A stretch of 48,596 nt of DNA from the NCBI GenBank assembly GCA_004173355.1, contig SEAD01000021.1:1-48596 (forward strand), written 5' to 3'. This document shows positions 34,618-42,014 of this stretch, in pieces. This DNA comes from Chitinophagaceae bacterium. GTDB taxonomy: Bacteria; Bacteroidota; Bacteroidia; Chitinophagales; Chitinophagaceae. Every line of letters begins with the position of its first letter. Position 1 is the first letter of the stretch. The notes beneath the pieces were generated by a model. The model was not told where the DNA came from and searched no databases. It saw only the letters and a list, made by a program, of their open reading frames with translations. Position numbers and translations under genes: made by a program.

Positions 34618-35279
34618 CATCCACAGAAGTACTTGCTGCCCTCAAAGCCGTTGCCGATCCAAAAGTGTTCGCGATGAACAAAAAAAATGGCGCGGGTGAC
34701 AACCAGTTTGGCGTTAAAATGGGAGACATCCGCAAACTCGCCGCGAAAATAAAAAAGGATCATGCGCTGGCACTGGAGTTGTGGGCCACGGGAAATAACG
34801 ATGCCCGTTTTGTCGCGGTGCTGATCATGGATGTGAAAAAACTGTCCGCAAAGGAAATTGACACACTGGTCAGGTCCAATACATTTGTACATGTGGCAGA
34901 CTGGTTCAACAATTATATCGTGAAGGAATTTCCTGGCAAGGAAGAGTTACGCGAAAAATGGATGAAGGAAAAACAACCGTATGCGGCAAGGGCAGGGTGG
35001 AGCCTGACAACCGGCCGCATCGTGAGGGCACCGGAAGGGATTGATATCAAGGGGCTGCTCGACCGGATTGAAAAGGAACTCCCAGCGGCCGATCCCGTCA
35101 TTCAATGGAATATGAACAATGCACTGGCACAGATCGGGATCAATCACCCCGAATACCGCAGCCGCGCAGTGGAGATCGGGGAGCGGCTGGGAATCTACCG
35201 GGATTATCCCACATCAAAGGGCTGCACTTCCCCATTCGCACCGATCTGGATCAACGAAATGGTAAAACGACAAAAATAA
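34614..35279 (+). CDS. AlkD-like HEAT-repeat DNA alkylation repair family protein
   Basis: A 221-aa protein matching the DNA alkylation repair (AlkD/PF08713) family: FGVKMGDIRKLAAKIKKDHALALELWATGNNDARFVAVLIMD is its opening. AlkD removes positively charged alkylpurines using HEAT-like repeats. In Bacillus cereus AlkD the key residues are W109 and D113 (W-x3-D). Here the matching segment is W97-F-N-N-Y101, so Asp is absent, although D96 precedes the Trp. It may thus be a DNA-binding, low-activity or altered-specificity homologue. The start overlaps the preceding membrane gene by 4 nt. It ends 2 nt from the convergent VanZ-like gene. Confidence 0.86.
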   Translation: MTSTEVLAALKAVADPKVFAMNKKNGAGDNQFGVKMGDIRKLAAKIKKDHALALELWATGNNDARFVAVLIMDVKKLSAKEIDTLVRSNTFVHVADWFNNYIVKEFPGKEELREKWMKEKQPYAARAGWSLTTGRIVRAPEGIDIKGLLDRIEKELPAADPVIQWNMNNALAQIGINHPEYRSRAVEIGERLGIYRDYPTSKGCTSPFAPIWINEMVKRQK

Positions 35280-35281
35280 AA

Positions 35282-35560
35282 TCAACCTGTTACATAAAGC
35301 AGTGCTGTAGCAAGTACAATTCCGATAATACCGCCTACAACGGTGAAAACGGCATCGGCCACCTCATAGTGTCCCCTGCCGGTGATTTTTGAGAACAGCT
35401 CAAAGCCATAGCTGATCAGCACAACAACGAGTAAAACAAGGCTGGTGACTATATATGCGCGCAATGGCAGATACCAGAGTGCAGCACCTTGTAGTAAAAA
35501 CCCCATAGGTATTCCCGCAATTACGTGTCTCCATTTATCCGCCTGGATTTTCCTGAACAT
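35282..35560 (-). CDS. small VanZ-like membrane protein
   Basis: A 92-aa protein with about three hydrophobic helices (HVIAGIPMGFLLQGAALWYLP, YIVTSLVLLVVVLISYGFELF, ADAVFTVVGGIIGIVLATALLYV). DKWRHVIAG at the start and GHYEVADAVFTVVGGIIG near the end resemble VanZ-family patterns (DKxxH and DxxxNxxG-type). Function unknown. It is convergent with the AlkD-like gene. Confidence 0.75.
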   Translation of the reverse strand: MFRKIQADKWRHVIAGIPMGFLLQGAALWYLPLRAYIVTSLVLLVVVLISYGFELFSKITGRGHYEVADAVFTVVGGIIGIVLATALLYVTG

Positions 35561-35719
35561 TTAAATTTTTTTTCAACTGGTTATGCCGGTCCGCAGGATC
35601 GTCCTAATCCCATGGCTGCGAGCAGCAAAGGCTTAAGTGTATACCCAAAAATGAGGTATAATTACCCGCACTATCCGCCGTTGCTAATGGGAAACTACGA
35701 GAAATTTTGCGTGAAACAC

Positions 35720-35750
35720 TTGCAAGATCCACAAGTGGAAACTACATTTG
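35720..35750 (+). promoter_or_regulatory. probable promoter of the PA14-like T9SS gene
   Basis: TTG (35720-35722), 20 bp, TACATTTG (35743-35750), the latter an exact TAnnTTTG match. The predicted start is near 35757, leaving a leader of about 65 nt before the ATG at 35822. Between the boxes CACTTG (35717-35722) and CAAGTG (around 35732-35737) form a small inverted repeat. The rest of the 261-bp gap holds no gene I can see. Confidence 0.5.
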
Positions 35751-35821
35751 CGTCGTGATAGGATTACGAAGTGATCATATCCATGAAAACAACCGATTAG
35801 TACCCCTCAATCCGACCCTTG

Positions 35822-37324
35822 ATGAAACGAATTTTACTCAGTTTGTTCGCCTTTATGGCGTTCACAGCTACCTCTTACTCCCAAACCTGCACTCCGCAGG
35901 GCGATCAGACAACTTACGGAACAAATGATGTGTGGATAGGCTATGTGTATGACAACATGGATTTCACAGGTTATGTCGGTTATGTGACCCAGGGATCTTC
36001 GGGTAACCCTTTCTTCGACCAGAACTTTGGTGGCAACGATGTGATGTATGCTACAAATGGCTGTTCCATCCGCACTGAAACGTTCAGCGTCCGTTATAAA
36101 CTTCGCCGCACTGTACCAAATGGTACTTACCGTGTCACACTTGGTGGTGATGATGGTTACCGCCTGAGCCTTGATGGCGGTGTTACCTGGATAATCGATA
36201 ACGCCGGCAATTCCGGATCATATACCACACGGGTGGTTGACCTTACACTGAGCGGAACCGTAAATGCCATTATCGAATACACCGAAAATACAGGTGCAAA
36301 CCGAGTACTGTTCCAGCTCGGTGCAGTATGTGTGCCAATGGAAAACCAGTCGGTATATGGCACAGGCAATACCTGGAGGGGCTATGTTTACCAGGGAATG
36401 AATTTTGAAACATACAAAGGGATGGTCACCGAAGGTACTTCATCAAGCCCCGTGTTTGACCAGAGCTTTGGTGGTGACAAAGTAAACTACAATACCACAG
36501 CATGTCCCGTTGTTACCGACACGTTCAGCGTGCGATATCGCCTTGCCAAAACCCTGACAGCCGGCAGTTTTACATTCACCCTTGGTGCGGATGATGGCTA
36601 CAGGTTCAGCCTCGATGGTGGTGCCAACTGGGTAATCAATAACTGGGCTCCCCATAGCTTTACTACATCTACCTATTCAGCATCCCTGCCTTCAGGTACC
36701 TATAATATGGTAATTGAATATTACGAACGTGCCGGGCAGAACCGGGTAAACTTCTCGTTGATCCAGAATACTGTGTTGCCGGTCAATCTGGTGAGTTTCG
36801 CAGGTAAACACCAGGGCACGGCACTTGAACTGTACTGGAAAGTAACGGATGACAGCAACCCCGATTATTTCGAAGTGGAAAAATCCACCGAAGGTGGAAG
36901 CTTCCGTACCCTGGGTACGGTGAAGGCCACAACGGCTACGAGCTATCATTTCACCGATGCCTCGCTGACCAGTGGTAATTCGTTTTACCGTCTTAAAATA
37001 AAAGACCTGACCGGCGCGGTTATCTATTCAAATGTGATCAGCATCCGCAACAATGCTTCCGTTTCTTCAGGGGTAAACGTTTTCCCGAATATCATCACCG
37101 GGAATTCCCTGAATATCGAGACGGCCGCTCCCCTGGCAAAAGCGATGGTCATCATCAGTGATGCGACGGGCCGGCAGCTGAACCGCACAGTGATCGGAAG
37201 GATGAGTAAAGGACAGGTGAACAGTGTGGAAACTTCTGTGTCGAAACTCCCATCGGGAATCTATTTCCTCCAGGTCCTGGACGGCAACAGCAACATCGGT
37301 GTACAACGATTTATCGTCAAATAA
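35822..37324 (+). CDS. T9SS-secreted protein with two tandem PA14-like modules
   Basis: 500 aa from the ATG at 35822, with signal peptide MKRILLSLFAFMAFTATSYSQ. Two homologous modules of about 140 residues follow. The first has VWIGYVYDNMDFTGYVG and VTLGGDDGYRLSLDGGVTW. The second has TWRGYVYQGMNFETYKG and FTLGADDGYRFSLDGGANW. This is the PA14-like beta-sandwich pattern used for carbohydrate binding. A fibronectin-like segment (YWKVTDDSNPDYFEVEKSTEGGSF) and a T9SS C-terminal sorting domain (VNVFPNIITGNSLNIE to RFIVK) finish it. No enzyme domain is present, so it is probably a surface binding protein. Confidence 0.88.
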   Translation: MKRILLSLFAFMAFTATSYSQTCTPQGDQTTYGTNDVWIGYVYDNMDFTGYVGYVTQGSSGNPFFDQNFGGNDVMYATNGCSIRTETFSVRYKLRRTVPNGTYRVTLGGDDGYRLSLDGGVTWIIDNAGNSGSYTTRVVDLTLSGTVNAIIEYTENTGANRVLFQLGAVCVPMENQSVYGTGNTWRGYVYQGMNFETYKGMVTEGTSSSPVFDQSFGGDKVNYNTTACPVVTDTFSVRYRLAKTLTAGSFTFTLGADDGYRFSLDGGANWVINNWAPHSFTTSTYSASLPSGTYNMVIEYYERAGQNRVNFSLIQNTVLPVNLVSFAGKHQGTALELYWKVTDDSNPDYFEVEKSTEGGSFRTLGTVKATTATSYHFTDASLTSGNSFYRLKIKDLTGAVIYSNVISIRNNASVSSGVNVFPNIITGNSLNIETAAPLAKAMVIISDATGRQLNRTVIGRMSKGQVNSVETSVSKLPSGIYFLQVLDGNSNIGVQRFIVK

Positions 37325-37353
37325 TACTTACCTCTTTTTATTGTTGAGGGTCC

Positions 37354-37384
37354 GGGCTGGTGATTTTTCGCCGGCCCTTTTTTT
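37354..37384 (+). terminator. intrinsic terminator
   Basis: GGGCTGG (37354-37360), 10-nt loop, CCGGCCC (37371-37377) with one G-T pair, then seven Ts. It lies 30 bp after the PA14-like gene stop. Confidence 0.85.
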
Positions 37385-37569
37385 ATTGCGCCATGCCCCT
37401 GCATCCCCTAACCGCAGGAATCTCCATACGGATGGCCCCGGGCAATGGGAAAACGCTGTCCGGCAATACAATCATTACACCGGTTGATTAACCCCCTGCG
37501 GCATAACGCATACATGTAATTTCATTCCATCTCATAGGTGGCTTAGTGTGGCCATCCCGGCCGGTATAT

Positions 37570-37968
37570 TTATACTGGCTTTTTCTTTTCCGAACCAATC
37601 ACCAGCAAAGCCGCGATCAGCACCACACTGTATTCCGACCCGCCGGTGCCGTGCTCACCCACAAACCAGCCAAGCGGGAAATGGATCATCCCGATCCCGG
37701 CAATCAACATCCCGATCAGCGCGAGTGCCACTATCCGCGTCTGGTAATTCACAAACAACAATATCGCCGCAAGTATTTCAAAGACGGTCAGCAGCCAGAC
37801 GGAAAACTGGGGAAACGGTACCTGGCGGGAGCGAAAGAAGCTTTCAAACTCCCGGATACTGCCTGTAATGATCCGCCATGATGCATGCAGCAGGAAAACC
37901 AGTCCCGTCATACACCGGAGCACAATCAGCGTAAAGGCTGGCGAAGGCCAGGGGAGATTTCTTTTCAT
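37570..37968 (-). CDS. DoxX family membrane protein
   Basis: A 132-aa protein with four hydrophobic segments, fitting the DoxX family: LIVLRCMTGLVFLLHASWRI, LLTVFEILAAILLFVNYQTR, IVALALIGMLIAGIGMIHFP and SVVLIAALLVIGSEKK. The RxxxGxxFLxHG-like opening and the second-helix Glu are typical. DoxX proteins are small inner-membrane proteins tied to quinone or redox functions in some bacteria; the role here is open. It is divergent from the histidine kinase across 82 bp. Confidence 0.88.
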   Translation of the reverse strand: MKRNLPWPSPAFTLIVLRCMTGLVFLLHASWRIITGSIREFESFFRSRQVPFPQFSVWLLTVFEILAAILLFVNYQTRIVALALIGMLIAGIGMIHFPLGWFVGEHGTGGSEYSVVLIAALLVIGSEKKKPV

Positions 37969-38050
37969 GTATGGACTCCGGTTGAAGGGTTGAACAAATA
38001 ATGGCCCTCACCGAAAGTAAGCAGGAGCAAATAGACCTGCGGGGTCATTC

Positions 38051-39193
38051 ATGGGGAGATTCCGGTTGTTGGTATGTTTTTGGCGCCCGCCCGCAACAGG
38101 TTTGCATACGAGTTTATTTTATCCGATTTTTACCCCTATCAAACGCGTACTCCTGCATATCGCTTTCTGGATCTTTTATCTCTGCTTCTGTTTCGTCAAT
38201 GAATACATGTGGGCGGAGGGCCAACTGCCGGGATACAGTACCGGCAAACTGATGCTGGGCACAACCACCGTTGCGATCCTTACTTCCCTTCCTGAAATGT
38301 TGTTTGCCTACTTCATGATGTACTATGGCTTTGACCGGTTCCTGCTCCGGAAGCAGTTGTTACAGACGCTGCTGGTAATATTTGCAGTGTTTGTGGGATG
38401 TACTGTGTTGTCACGACTGGCCACTTTCCATGTATTGAAAACGGTTTATGACGGCAGGCTGGCACAGGATGAACTATTCAATGCACTGGTGATCTCCCGG
38501 GCAGTTATTTTTATGGGATTCGCATCAGGGATGTCCGTGTCGCTGAAACTACTCCGTACACAACTCCGCGCCAAACAACGCGAGCAGGACCTGGTGAAAC
38601 AAAAACTCGGGGCCGAACTGCAGTTGCTGCGTAACCAGCTGCATCCGCATTTCCTTTTTAATACGCTCAATAATATTTATGCCCTGGCACGCCGTAAATC
38701 GGACCTGGCACCGGAGGCCATCCTGAAGCTCTCCGAGCTGCTGAGTTTCATGTTGTACGAGTCACGCGAGAAACTCATCCCGATCCGGAATGAAATCGGG
38801 TTCCTGGAAGATTATATCGCACTGGAAAAGATCAGGTATGACGAACGCCTGAAAATTTCCTTCCGGCAGGATGTGGAAGACCCGGCGCGCGAAATAGGTT
38901 CCCTGTTGCTGCTTCCATTGGTGGAGAATGCATTTAAACACGGTGCAGGCGAGACACGGTTTGATTCTTTTATCAATATGGAACTGGAACAGTCCGGATC
39001 CCTGTTCCGCTTTTGTATAGAAAACCGGTACGAAGCTGCGCCGGCCATGGGAAAGCCCGACCGGATCGGACTTCCGAATATCCGCCGGCAACTGGAGTTG
39101 CTGTACCGCGACCATGACCTGCAGGTACAGGATAGCGGAGGGATATTCCGTGTCAGTCTCCGGTTAAACCTTGATTCATATGGAGAAAATTAG
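38051..39193 (+). CDS. LytS-like sensor histidine kinase
   Basis: A 380-aa protein. The N-terminal membrane region has about four helices (residues 30-165: LLHIAFWIFYLCFCF, TVAILTSLPEMLFAYFMMYYG, LLVIFAVFVGC, ALVISRAVIFMGFASG). A short coiled coil (about 165-195) leads to LRNQLHPHFLFNTLNNIYAL with the phosphorylated H198 of the His_kinase (PF06580) type. LLLPLVENAFKHG is the N-box of the ATPase domain. The G-box is short (GLPNIRRQLELLY). The ligand is unknown. Its end overlaps the response regulator start by 14 nt, so the two form one two-component operon. Confidence 0.93.
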   Translation: MGRFRLLVCFWRPPATGLHTSLFYPIFTPIKRVLLHIAFWIFYLCFCFVNEYMWAEGQLPGYSTGKLMLGTTTVAILTSLPEMLFAYFMMYYGFDRFLLRKQLLQTLLVIFAVFVGCTVLSRLATFHVLKTVYDGRLAQDELFNALVISRAVIFMGFASGMSVSLKLLRTQLRAKQREQDLVKQKLGAELQLLRNQLHPHFLFNTLNNIYALARRKSDLAPEAILKLSELLSFMLYESREKLIPIRNEIGFLEDYIALEKIRYDERLKISFRQDVEDPAREIGSLLLLPLVENAFKHGAGETRFDSFINMELEQSGSLFRFCIENRYEAAPAMGKPDRIGLPNIRRQLELLYRDHDLQVQDSGGIFRVSLRLNLDSYGEN

Positions 39194-39896
39194 TTGCCTC
39201 ATTGTTGAAGACGAACCGCTCGCGGCGGAAATCCTGCAGGACTATATCAGCCAGGTGCCGTTCCTTGAACTGAAAGCCAGCTGCCGGGATGCGCTGTTCG
39301 CCCTCGAGGTGTTGCAGCGGCAGGCTATCGAGCTGATGTTTCTCGATATCCACCTCCCAAACCTCAGGGGACTTGATTTTGTGAGGACACTGAAAAACCC
39401 GCCGCAGGTCATTTTTACAACTGCCTACCGTGATTATGCCATCGAAGGGTATGAACTGAACGCTGTAGACTACCTGCTGAAACCAATCCATTTCAACCGG
39501 TTCCTGATGGCGGTAAACAAGGTGCGGGAAAGGCAACGAACAGATGCTGCTGTGCCAGGTACAGGTCACAGCACCGGCGATCGTGCCCACCTGCTGATCA
39601 ACGTAAACAAAAAAAGGGTAAGGGTGTACTATGACGAGATATTGTATTTCGAAAGCAAAAAGGAATACATAAAAATAGTCACCACCAAAACCTCCTACCT
39701 GTCGAAGTACCAGATCAGTGAGGTGGAAAACCTGGTCGATAAACGGGCGTTCCTCCGTTTGCATCGCTCGTTTATCGTGGCGCGTGACAGGATCACGGCA
39801 TTCAGCGCCACAGAGGTGGAAGTAAATGGGGAGACCATCCCGATAGGGAGGAGTTACAAGGAACTGGTCATGTCTGTGCTCGGACGACCAATCTGA
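39180..39896 (+). CDS. LytTR family response regulator
   Basis: 238 aa from the ATG at 39180. The receiver domain (1-115) has acidic residues E10, D11 and E12, phosphoacceptor D56 in MFLDIHLP, and a Lys in LLKPI. The LytTR DNA-binding domain (about 135-235) shows LINVNKKRVRVYYDEILYFES, LHRSFIVARDRI and IPIGRSYKELV. LytTR regulators bind direct repeats near promoters. It is cotranscribed with the LytS-like kinase. No target was recognised, but the next gene starts 19 bp downstream and may be in the operon. Confidence 0.94.
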   Translation: MEKISCLIVEDEPLAAEILQDYISQVPFLELKASCRDALFALEVLQRQAIELMFLDIHLPNLRGLDFVRTLKNPPQVIFTTAYRDYAIEGYELNAVDYLLKPIHFNRFLMAVNKVRERQRTDAAVPGTGHSTGDRAHLLINVNKKRVRVYYDEILYFESKKEYIKIVTTKTSYLSKYQISEVENLVDKRAFLRLHRSFIVARDRITAFSATEVEVNGETIPIGRSYKELVMSVLGRPI

Positions 39897-39915
39897 TTAA
39901 ATATAAAAACAAGGT

Positions 39916-41214
39916 ATGCGAAAATTGATGATGCTTCTTTTTCCCGTTTTATTGCTGGCCCACTGTTATGGCCAGGGTTCTGTGACACCGCCTGCTGCTG
40001 CATTTGACCGAAAATACCTGCGGACGGGTTATTCGGAAATGGGATACTATAATGTTACAGGCGGTGGGAAAAAAGAACTCTGCCATTTCGGTATGGAAGT
40101 CCGGTCCACGGACAAAACCATTTCGGTGTACACCTGGATTTATTTCCTGCAGTCCGATCTCCGGTGGACAGACACCAGCATCGCCGATGCAAAAACCCTG
40201 CAGCCGGTTTACAAGGCCTCCCATCACGGCGATATAAATTATATGTTCCGGTTCGGGAAAGAACTGACCGGTTATTACCGCGACAAAAAAACCGGGGTAA
40301 ACAAAACAATCAGCGAGCCAGTAAGTTCATCCTTCTTCGACAGCAATATGTATCCTTACCTGCTCGGCCTGCTGCCACTGACATCCGGTTACCAGGCCAG
40401 CCTGCCTGTGTTTGATTACAAGCCATCTTCAGCCAGCCATATCAAACCTGCCCGGATCACATCCGTTAAAAGCAGTATCTACCGCAGTGCAATCACCGGG
40501 GAATACAAAACCTGGCTGGTCACAGTGCTGGAAGATGCTACCGGCGACCAGTATGATTATTACATCGACAAATCCACCCGCAGGATCTGGCAGATTGATA
40601 TCCGTACGAAAGACCAGCAATTGATGCTGGCTGACCGCGAAATTGATTTCCAGCCCATCAAAGCCAGATTTGATAAGGAGGCCACGCTGAAAATGATCAC
40701 GGAAGGGTCAGGGGTGATCTCCGGTGAGGCATTTGCGCGGGATAATAAAAATGGCGGTGCCCTGCGTGGGATGGCGGTACTCAATATGAATAAAAAACAG
40801 TATGCCGCCCCGGGTACGGCTATCGTACTGGTGCCCTATACCGAATACTTCAGGGAATGGGAAAAACTCAATGCATCCCAAAAGAAAAAAGGGTATGCGC
40901 AGTTTACCCTGCCCGACGAAGTGAAGGCCTGTATGAAAGTAGCCACCGTGTACGATTCAAAGGGGAATTTCGAATTTGTAAATCTCCAACCCGGGAAGTA
41001 CCTCCTGTATACCAGCTTTGGTTTTGTGCACACTGGCAGCCGCACCGAAATAGTAGGCTACACGGATAGTTATATAAATGGAAACTATACCGGTTCTACT
41101 GCAAATACCCATAGTTACGACGTGTTCTCTGATGCCCAGGCAAACGTTGATAAGGTGGTGACGATTTCGAAAGAAGGGGAGAAGGTCAGTGTCAAATTGA
41201 AACAAACGCTCTGA
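39916..41214 (+). CDS. secreted protein of unknown function with a C-terminal carboxypeptidase-regulatory-like part
   Basis: A 432-aa protein with signal peptide MRKLMMLLFPVLLLAHCYGQ (the Cys is followed by YG, so lipidation is possible but not typical). Residues 20-260 are beta-rich and include TGEYKTWLVTVLEDATGDQYDYYIDKSTRRIWQIDI, reminiscent of DUF3108-like outer-membrane-lipoprotein folds. The region from about 265 (VISGEAFARDNKNGGALRGMAVL to FEFVNLQPGKYLLYTSFG) resembles a carboxypeptidase-regulatory/Cna-B-like beta sandwich. It is 19 bp downstream of the response regulator. Role unknown. Confidence 0.78.
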   Translation: MRKLMMLLFPVLLLAHCYGQGSVTPPAAAFDRKYLRTGYSEMGYYNVTGGGKKELCHFGMEVRSTDKTISVYTWIYFLQSDLRWTDTSIADAKTLQPVYKASHHGDINYMFRFGKELTGYYRDKKTGVNKTISEPVSSSFFDSNMYPYLLGLLPLTSGYQASLPVFDYKPSSASHIKPARITSVKSSIYRSAITGEYKTWLVTVLEDATGDQYDYYIDKSTRRIWQIDIRTKDQQLMLADREIDFQPIKARFDKEATLKMITEGSGVISGEAFARDNKNGGALRGMAVLNMNKKQYAAPGTAIVLVPYTEYFREWEKLNASQKKKGYAQFTLPDEVKACMKVATVYDSKGNFEFVNLQPGKYLLYTSFGFVHTGSRTEIVGYTDSYINGNYTGSTANTHSYDVFSDAQANVDKVVTISKEGEKVSVKLKQTL

Positions 41215-41245
41215 TTTAATACCAGGGATCCGTAGCCATGACCTG

Positions 41246-41276
41246 TTTGTGGTATACTGAAGCGCAGCGTATTTTG
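41246..41276 (+). promoter_or_regulatory. possible promoter of the cupin gene
   Basis: TTTG (41246-41249), 20 bp, TATTTTG (41270-41276), one base short of TAnnTTTG. The start codon is 27 bp downstream at 41303. Confidence 0.35.
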
Positions 41277-41302
41277 GTAAATTGGGGTACAAAACCCCAA
41301 CC

Positions 41303-41869
41303 ATGAAAAGGAAAAAATTTATGGCATTGCTTGCGATGCTTGCTTCGGCACCCGCGATCGGATTTGCAAAAACGTTATCCCTTTTCCGCCCCCGCAATGG
41401 CGTATTCAAGGCAGGAGTCGGCGAGGGACGTTTGCACGGGCACCTTCAGCTGAAAGGCGTTAATAAAAATGTGCTTGATGTAAAAATATCAGGATCGGAT
41501 ACCGAAGGGGATCTTGCCATTTTTGAGCAGACGTCCCTTTCCCCGGGCCGTGGTACTCCCTTCCACGTCCACGATTCCCAGGATGAAATCTTCCATGTAC
41601 TGGAAGGCGCGTATAAATTCAAGGTCGGAGAAAAATTATTTGACCTGAAAGCAGGTGAAAGTATTTTCCTTCCGAGGCAGGTGCCACATGCATGGACACA
41701 AGTGGAACAGACAGGCAAAATGCTCGTCATCCTGCAACCCGCCGGGAAACTCGAAGATTTTTTTGTGACCATGGCGGCAATGGATCATGAGCCGACTCCC
41801 GGTGAAGTAGCAGGTGTTTTTGCCGCTAACGGTATGAAGGTAGTAGGACCGCCCCTGCAACTGGAATAG
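41303..41869 (+). CDS. exported cupin-domain protein
   Basis: 188 aa from the ATG at 41303. The N-terminus (MKRKKFMALLAMLASAPAIGFAK) is a probable signal peptide. The single cupin domain shows motif 1 as GTPFHVHDSQDEIFHVLEG with ligands H88, H90 and E95, and motif 2 as GESIFLPRQVPHAW with H129. All four metal ligands are thus present. The last 40 residues form a helical tail. Metal-dependent dioxygenase, isomerase or binding roles are all possible. Function not inferred further. The amylase gene follows after 145 bp. Confidence 0.88.
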   Translation: MKRKKFMALLAMLASAPAIGFAKTLSLFRPRNGVFKAGVGEGRLHGHLQLKGVNKNVLDVKISGSDTEGDLAIFEQTSLSPGRGTPFHVHDSQDEIFHVLEGAYKFKVGEKLFDLKAGESIFLPRQVPHAWTQVEQTGKMLVILQPAGKLEDFFVTMAAMDHEPTPGEVAGVFAANGMKVVGPPLQLE

Positions 41870-41891
41870 TGGGTACACCTGTACACCTGCA

Positions 41892-41960
41892 ACTGTGTAG
41901 CACACAGTGCACCCATCCCTTAAATGCTTGCCCGCAGCGGGTTTGGTACAAACATCCCGC
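41892..41960. repeat. inverted repeats between the cupin and amylase genes
   Basis: ACTGTGT (41892-41898), AGC, ACACAGT (41902-41908) is a perfect 7-bp palindrome. Just before it the octamer GTACACCT occurs twice in tandem. Further on, GCGGG with TTTG pairs with CAAA and CCCGC (41937-41960) in a bulged hairpin. These may be an operator and a weak terminator; no T-run is present. Confidence 0.4.
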
Positions 41961-42014
41961 TGGCATCATTTATGTGCTTTCCCCGGTTTTAACCAAGGTA
42001 AGGAGTATGATGCT

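Noticed and set aside
37385-37569. Small plus-strand frames between the PA14-like gene and DoxX
   Set aside because: Short, no start context or domain, and partly antisense to the DoxX gene end.
39153-39764. 203-codon minus-strand frame over the LytTR regulator
   Set aside because: Complete antisense overlap with a textbook receiver-LytTR gene.
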